Positions 59,801-64,000 of a DNA stretch of 64,000 bases are shown piece by piece. Each line of letters starts with the position of its first letter. Within the stretch, counting starts at the first letter, position 1. Under the pieces are notes generated by a model. The model did not search any database. It was not told the DNA's origin and worked only from the letters and a program-made list of their open reading frames with translations. Origin of the DNA: Streptomyces sp. Go-475 (GTDB lineage Bacteria > Actinomycetota > Actinomycetes > Streptomycetales > Streptomycetaceae); contig NZ_CP026121.1 in the NCBI RefSeq assembly GCF_003330845.1, forward strand, positions 4,011,501 through 4,075,500, given 5' to 3'. The position numbers were made by a program, and so were the translations under genes.

Positions 59801-60757
59801 CTGAAGCTCCGGCTGAAGCCGAAGGCGCGCAAGGCCCTCTCGCAGGCGGCAGCGGCGACGGCCGAACGCCAGGGCGGCGAGTCCCTGGAGCGCAAGGGCC
59901 TCACCGACTGGACGATCGGCACGCTCACCCGCGTCTTCGAGACGCGCAGGGCCGGCCAGCCGGTCAAGGCGTACCCGGCGCTGGTCGACGACGGCGACAC
60001 GGTCTCGGTCCGCCTCTTCGACACCGAGGCCGAGCAGGCCGAGGCGATGTGGAAGGGCACGCGTCGGCTGATCCTGCGCAACATCCCGGTGAATCCCGCC
60101 AAGTTCGCCTCCGAGAAGCTGACGAACGCCCAGAAGCTGGCCCTGTCCGCGAACCCGCACGGCTCCATCCAGGGCCTCTTCGACGACTGCGCGACGGCCG
60201 CCGCCGACAAGCTGATCGGGGACTTCGGCGGACCGGCCTGGGACGAGGAGTCGTACCGCAAGCTCTACGACAAGGTGCGCGCCGAGATCGTCGACACCAC
60301 CGTCCGCACGGTGGGCCAGGTGCAGCAGGTCCTGGCGGCCTGGCAGGCCTGTGAGCGCCGCCTGAAGGCCGTACGCAGCCCCGCCCTGCTGCCGAACCTC
60401 CAGGACGTACGGGGGCAGCTGGACGCCCTCGTGAAGCCGGGCTTCGTGACGGAGGCCGGGCTGCGTCGCCTGCCGGACCTCATGCGCTACCTGGTGGCCG
60501 CCGACCGGCGCCTGCAGCAGATGCCGACGAACGTCCAGCGGGACACGACCCGCATGGAGAAGGTCCACGAGATGCGGGACGAGTACGCCTGGCTCCTGGA
60601 ACAGCTGCCGCAGGGCCGTCCGGTGCCGCCGGCGGTCCTGGAGATCCGCTGGATGCTGGAGGAGCTCCGCGTCAGCTACTTCGCCCACGCGCTGGGCACG
60701 GCGTACCCCGTCTCCGACAAGCGGATCGTGAAGGCGATCGACGCGGCGGTGCCGTAA
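56813..60757 (+). CDS. hrpA: ATP-dependent RNA helicase HrpA
   Basis: A 1314-residue DEAH-box helicase of full HrpA length. Motif I is [15 protein letters not shown] (about 98-112), motif II [19 protein letters not shown] (about 195), motif III SATID, motif V [16 protein letters not shown] and motif VI [23 protein letters not shown]. Ratchet/OB-fold regions and a long C-terminal DUF3418-like extension follow. HrpA resolves stalled ribosomes and structured mRNA in E. coli. ATG 56813 starts [10 protein letters not shown]. It is monocistronic, followed by tRNA-Asp 94 bp downstream. Confidence 0.95.
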   Translation: [1314 protein letters not shown]

Positions 60758-60850
60758 CGGCGTGCGCACGCAGGGTGAGTTCGACCAGGGGCCCACCCTC
60801 CTGTACAGTCTCTTCTCGCAGCGCAGCACAAGAAAAGCGCCGCGAAACCT

Positions 60851-60925
60851 GGTCCTGTGGAGCAGTTTGGAGTGCTCGCCACCCTGTCAAGGTGGAGGCC
60901 GCGGGTTCAAATCCCGTCAGGACCG
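60851..60925 (+). tRNA. tRNA-Asp (GTC), copy 2
   Basis: 75 nt identical to 42833-42907, including the GTC anticodon. Two copies 18 kb apart are not part of the mobile element. CCA is not encoded. Confidence 0.93.
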
Positions 60926-60930
60926 CATCG

Positions 60931-60965
60931 CAAGAGCCCGGATCTTCGGATCCGGGCTCTTTTTC
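60931..60965 (+). terminator. terminator after tRNA-Asp
   Basis: A strong stem GAGCCCGGATC/GATCCGGGCTC with a TTCG-like tetraloop, followed by TTTTT. One of the few classical rho-independent terminators in the window. Confidence 0.9.
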
Positions 60966-61083
60966 ACGCGCTCTGACCTTCGAAGAAGCCCTCTGGGCCC
61001 CCTCACGCCGTCTTGACGCCCCCTCATTCCCTAGGTACCCCAGAACCAGGGCCGTTCCCCGTACGGCCCCCTGGAGGTGGCGT

Positions 61084-61287
61084 ATGGCGGCATCGGCTAG
61101 GCACGAGACGCGGGCCCTGCTCCGCGCGCACCTGGCGGCCGCGTCGTCGTACCGGCATCTCACGCGACACTGCCCGATCTGCCACCACCTGCTGCGGCTC
61201 GCGATGGAGTCACCGCCGCGTGCCGCCCGGGCCTCGGCCCCGGCCACCGAGGAGACCGTCCAGGGCGAGAGCCCCGCGCCCGCGTGA
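61084..61287 (+). CDS. DUF6274-like small Cys protein
   Basis: A 67-residue basic protein. MAASARHETRALLRAHLAAA is followed by RHLTRHCPICHHLLRLAME, in which CPIC and flanking His residues may form a small zinc site, then a Pro/Ala tail. I recall close Streptomyces proteins annotated as DUF6274. GGAGGTGG at 61072-61079 fixes ATG 61084. The long frame before it crosses the tRNA and is not coding. Confidence 0.65.
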   Translation: MAASARHETRALLRAHLAAASSYRHLTRHCPICHHLLRLAMESPPRAARASAPATEETVQGESPAPA

Positions 61288-61747
61288 GCGCCGGCGGCCT
61301 CAACACCCGCGCGGACAGGGGGTGCTGGAGCCACGGGCTCCTCTACCGTACGAACGCCAGGGCTAACAAGCCGCTTGGTATGTGATGGGTGTCACCGCAT
61401 GAGTTCAGGAAAGTGCGGTACTTACCCGCCTCCTACAACAGGTCAATTTAATATGTGCAATTGCACCCCACTCCGGGCGCCGCGCACAGGGGATCCGACA
61501 CCCCTCCCCAGACTCCGACAAGGCCGCTCACAGCAAGGCAGGCACACCCACAGTCGGCACACAAAAAAGATCGCGCTGGACCCGGCGGAGTCCAGCGCGA
61601 CCGACGACGCACCCTGTTACGTGCCTACAAAGCTCTGACCGGCTTGGGCGTGGGGCCTGTTGGGGCAGGACCCGCGTCGCTTGGAGCTGTGGTTCCGGAC
61701 GTCACGGCCAGTGGGGGACCGGCCGGTTTGCCCGGTTATTCAGTTGT
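61288..61747. other. spacer between DUF6274-like gene and bldC stop
   Basis: 460 bp with no supported gene. An AT-richer stretch at about 61430-61470 (AATTTAATATGTGCAATTGC) is unusual in this genome and may be a promoter or a regulatory RNA. The bldC terminator lies within (61565-61605). Confidence 0.4.
61565..61605 (-). terminator. bldC terminator
   Basis: On the minus strand a stem TCGCGCTGGACTCC/GGGTCCAGCGCGA is followed by TCTTTTTTG, a classical rho-independent form. It lies about 145 bp after the bldC stop, giving bldC a long 3' UTR. Confidence 0.85.
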
Positions 61748-61954
61748 TCAGGCCTCGCTGCGCTGCTGCGGAATGCCCGCGAGCAGAGCGCGGACCTCGG
61801 CCTCGCGGTAGCGGCGATGCCCGCCGAGCGTGCGGATCGACGTGAGCTTGCCGGCCTTCGCCCACCGCGTGACCGTCTTGGGGTCGACGCGGAACATGGT
61901 GGCGACCTCAGCCGGGGTCAGCAGCGGCTCGGCATCAGGGGTGCGAGCGGTCAT
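61748..61954 (-). CDS. bldC: BldC developmental regulator
   Basis: A 68-residue MerR-like DNA-binding protein. LLTPAEVATMFRVDPKTVTRWAKAGKLTSIRTLGGHRRYREAEVRALL is the winged helix-turn-helix. The length, N-terminal TARTPDAEP and C-terminal GIPQQRSEA match BldC of S. coelicolor. BldC binds asymmetrically to direct repeats of AT-rich motifs and delays sporulation, and it is also needed for antibiotic production. ATG 61954 has GAGGCCG upstream. It is transcribed toward the DUF6274-like gene, with hrpA beyond it, as in other streptomycetes. Confidence 0.95.
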   Translation of the reverse strand: MTARTPDAEPLLTPAEVATMFRVDPKTVTRWAKAGKLTSIRTLGGHRRYREAEVRALLAGIPQQRSEA

Positions 61955-62552
61955 GAGCGGCCTCCTCGGGAGAACCGAACCTTCTCGGTTCTTTCCTCTA
62001 AATTCTGCACCTTGACCCGCGTTGCCCGAAATGGCGGACGCGAGTCGAGTCGGTTATAGGACGAACGGCTTGTCCTCGGCACTACAACTACACCATCTGT
62101 CCAGCCGCGTCGGCCAAACCGATGGAATTGCCCCTCCAGGTGTTCATCAGCGACGGAAGCCGATGGACCATGCCATAGCGGACAGTCACGCCACTGTGAC
62201 GATCAGTCACAGGACGATCAGGAGTCACCAGACCCCCCAAAGCGTGCAATGCTGAGATTCCACCCATAGTGCAGCACTACGGGACGGAAGGAGCCCTCCC
62301 CGGACTCCTTGTCCTATTTTGGCATGAGGAGGGGCAAGGGGCGCAAGGGCCACGTACGTGTAGTCCGTCACGCTTGGCCTACTTGAGAGGTACGCCCGGA
62401 TCGGGTCCTACGTCCCTTGCTGACGAAGCCTCAGGAAACGCACAGTCCGCTGCAGGAACTCGGTGCGAGGACGAAACCCCAAATCGGGCGGTTCGTCAAA
62501 CGTCAGTTCGTTACCGACCACGAGCGCTCCGTACGGAACGCGAGGTCAGAGG
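61955..62552. promoter_or_regulatory. bldC upstream region with inverted repeats
   Basis: 598 bp without a supported gene. CTGTGACGATCAGTCACAG at 62194-62212 is an inverted repeat with perfect 7-bp arms. It overlaps a second GTCAC/GTGAC pair, about 240 bp upstream of the bldC start. The bldC promoter(s) should be here. The region also contains lower-GC patches near 61980-62010. Confidence 0.5.
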
Positions 62553-63398
62553 TCAGTTCGCCGACCGCAGATCCCGTACGGAACGCCACCGCTCCACGAG
62601 CCGGGCGTACGCCGCCCCCGCGGCCGTGCCGTCGCCCCGGCGCAGCGCGGCGATGCCCTCGGCCACGTCCGCCGCCGAGTGGTCGTCCTCCAGGGCGCCG
62701 GCCGGCAGGGCGTGCACCAGGCCGCCGTAGTCCAGCTCCACGAGCGAACGCGGGTGGAACTCCTCCAGCCAGCGCCCGACGTCCATCAGGCCGTCGATCA
62801 GCGGCCCCTCGTCCATGGCCTCCCGCAGGGCCCGCAGGCCCCGGGCCACGCGCCGCCGGGCCTGGACCATGGGCGTGCGGTAGCGGAGCACGGGCGGGCT
62901 GTCGACCGAGGCGCCCTTGTCGTACTCGCGCTCCTCGTCGGAGACGAGCACGAACCAGTTGATCGGCACCTGCCAGGTCGCCGTACGGATCCACGGCCGG
63001 GCGTCCGGGTTGATCGCCAGCCAGCGCTCGTAGTCCTGGGCGGCCTGGCGGCGCAGGACGGGCGGCAGGACCGCGTCCAGGACCGGCGGCGGCAGCTCCT
63101 CCGAGAGCTCCTCCAGGGCCAGCCAGCCGCGCAGCCGGGTGCGCCAGGGGCAGACGCAGACGACCCCGTCCACGTCGAGCACGAAGGCGTCCTCGCTCTC
63201 GTGCACCGGCACCGGGACCGGCGGAGTGGGCGCCAAGTCGGCCAGGGCGCGCCGGAGTTCGTCCTGGTACGAGGGGCGGTCCGGGCGGCGGGCGTAGCGG
63301 GCCCAGTGGCCGCGCTCCGGCTCGGGGAAGGCGGCCAGCGGTTCGTACACGCGCAGATAGCTCGCGTAGGGGACGATCACCGAGGACACCTTGGGCAC
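62553..63398 (-). CDS. conserved hypothetical protein
   Basis: A 281-residue acidic soluble protein. [24 protein letters not shown] is near the start, the middle has [45 protein letters not shown] and [14 protein letters not shown], and [23 protein letters not shown] and [14 protein letters not shown] follow later. No catalytic signature was recognised. It is conserved in position next to bldC and vdh (SCO4090-like). GTG 63398 has GGGGGAGGGAGC upstream, which decides it over the longer frame. The Trp/Arg pattern suggests a cytoplasmic binding protein. Confidence 0.75.
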   Translation of the reverse strand: MPKVSSVIVPYASYLRVYEPLAAFPEPERGHWARYARRPDRPSYQDELRRALADLAPTPPVPVPVHESEDAFVLDVDGVVCVCPWRTRLRGWLALEELSEELPPPVLDAVLPPVLRRQAAQDYERWLAINPDARPWIRTATWQVPINWFVLVSDEEREYDKGASVDSPPVLRYRTPMVQARRRVARGLRALREAMDEGPLIDGLMDVGRWLEEFHPRSLVELDYGGLVHALPAGALEDDHSAADVAEGIAALRRGDGTAAGAAYARLVERWRSVRDLRSAN

Positions 63399-63622
63399 GC
63401 CTGCTCCCTCCCCCGCGCACCGCCGTGAAAACCTGCGGAACCCACTCACGATCGCGCGGGAAATCTATGCAAATCGTCGCACGGCTGTACTCCGGTCGGA
63501 GGTGATCCTGTGCACTGTGCGGTCGGCGGGCCGAACAGGCTCTAATCTCATGCTCAACAGTCCCCGCCACCCGCACGGGAGCTGGTCTCCACCCGCCGCA
63601 ACTTACTCAGGAGTCACCACAG

Positions 63623-64000
63623 TGACCGACGTAACCGGCGCACCTGCTGATGTACTGCACACCCTGTTCCACTCGGACCAGGGGGGTCATGAGCAAGTCG
63701 TGCTCTGCCAGGACCGCGCGAGCGGCCTCAAGGCCGTCATCGCCCTCCACTCCACCGCCCTGGGCCCCGCGCTCGGCGGTACGCGCTTCTACCCGTACGC
63801 GACCGAGGCGGAGGCCGTCGCCGACGCGCTGAACCTCGCCCGCGGGATGTCGTACAAGAACGCCATGGCCGGGCTCGACCACGGCGGCGGCAAGGCCGTG
63901 ATCATCGGCGACCCGGAGCGGATCAAGACCGAGGAGCTGCTGCTGGCCTACGGCCGGTTCGTGGCCTCGCTCGGCGGCCGGTACGTCACCGCCTGCGACG
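63623..64000 (+). CDS. vdh: valine/leucine dehydrogenase, N-terminal part (truncated by window edge)
   Basis: The first 126 residues of a Glu/Leu/Phe/Val dehydrogenase. [20 protein letters not shown], the substrate-binding [12 protein letters not shown] and [21 protein letters not shown] with the catalytic Lys are visible. It oxidatively deaminates branched-chain amino acids and feeds branched CoA starters to polyketide synthesis in streptomycetes. GTG 63623 follows CAGGAG. The frame runs off the window. Divergent from the hypothetical gene next to bldC, with promoters in 63399-63622. Confidence 0.92.

Noticed and set aside
60775..61287. A 170-residue protein crossing tRNA-Asp
   Set aside because: The frame runs through the tRNA and terminator. 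The real small gene starts at 61084 after a clear ribosome-binding site.

Overview
This window is high-GC actinobacterial chromosome and almost certainly Streptomyces. Codon third positions are nearly all G or C, GTG starts are common, and several genes are Streptomyces developmental markers: an AtrA-type TetR regulator (4597-5367), a sporulation-associated protein (14435-15859) and a 68-residue BldC (61748-61954). From memory, the gene order follows the S. coelicolor interval running from about SCO4121 (MFS) through SCO4118 (atrA), SCO4114, SCO4092 (hrpA) and SCO4091 (bldC) to SCO4089 (vdh). Strain-specific insertions break this order. A perfect parS core at 42913-42926 fits an oriC-proximal arm.

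Layout. 1-10.9 kb: an MFS exporter fragment, a PAS/SpoIIE/HATPase phosphatase, NDH-2, atrA, an RNA polymerase sigma factor fused through a membrane helix to an NPCBM sugar-binding module, and a large SARP/AfsR-type regulator. 11-21.8 kb: an asparagine-synthase-like protein and a sporulation-associated regulator, L-2-hydroxyglutarate oxidase, trmB, a PrsW-type protease, an aldo/keto reductase, and an M23 endopeptidase behind a c-di-AMP (ydaO) riboswitch. 22-25.6 kb: initiator tRNA, then a riboflavin-type island (domain-swapped RibD, MarR regulator, GTP cyclohydrolase II) sharing TTCAAA-type palindromes. 25.7-32 kb: stress signalling, with a SigB/F-type sigma factor, a MarR regulator, a SpoIIE-like phosphatase and an overlapping rsbR-rsbS-rsbT-rsbX stressosome operon. 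32-37.4 kb: a cell-envelope cluster (YihY, PAP2, DUF3618-like, broken DUF4235) and a small XRE/DUF6415 island ending at a tRNA-Lys fragment next to an intact tRNA-Lys. 37.5-43 kb: a DEAD-box helicase with an RGG/RDR tail, a lipoprotein, a metallopeptidase, a metallophosphoesterase, and tRNA-Glu, tRNA-Asp, parS and tRNA-Phe.

The main accessory feature is an actinomycete integrative and conjugative element (AICE, pSAM2-like) of about 11.75 kb inserted in tRNA-Phe. It is bounded by a 108-bp direct repeat (42962-43069 and 54709-54816, one mismatch). In order it carries a frameshifted tyrosine integrase, an excisionase, an iteron array, an AAA/DUF3631 helicase, a primase-polymerase, a SpdD-like protein, a short-repeat cluster that is a candidate clt transfer site, an FtsK-like TraB, small Spd-type proteins, a predicted PycTM-like (Pycsar effector family) membrane protein without a visible cyclase, a structured leader resembling the rRNA spacer boxA region, a GntR/KorSA-like repressor with paired operators, and a GGCT-like cargo gene.

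After the element come a small membrane protein, a flavin monooxygenase, hrpA, a second identical tRNA-Asp, a DUF6274-like protein, bldC, a conserved hypothetical protein and the start of valine/leucine dehydrogenase. Functions come from motif reading and family knowledge. No database search was run.
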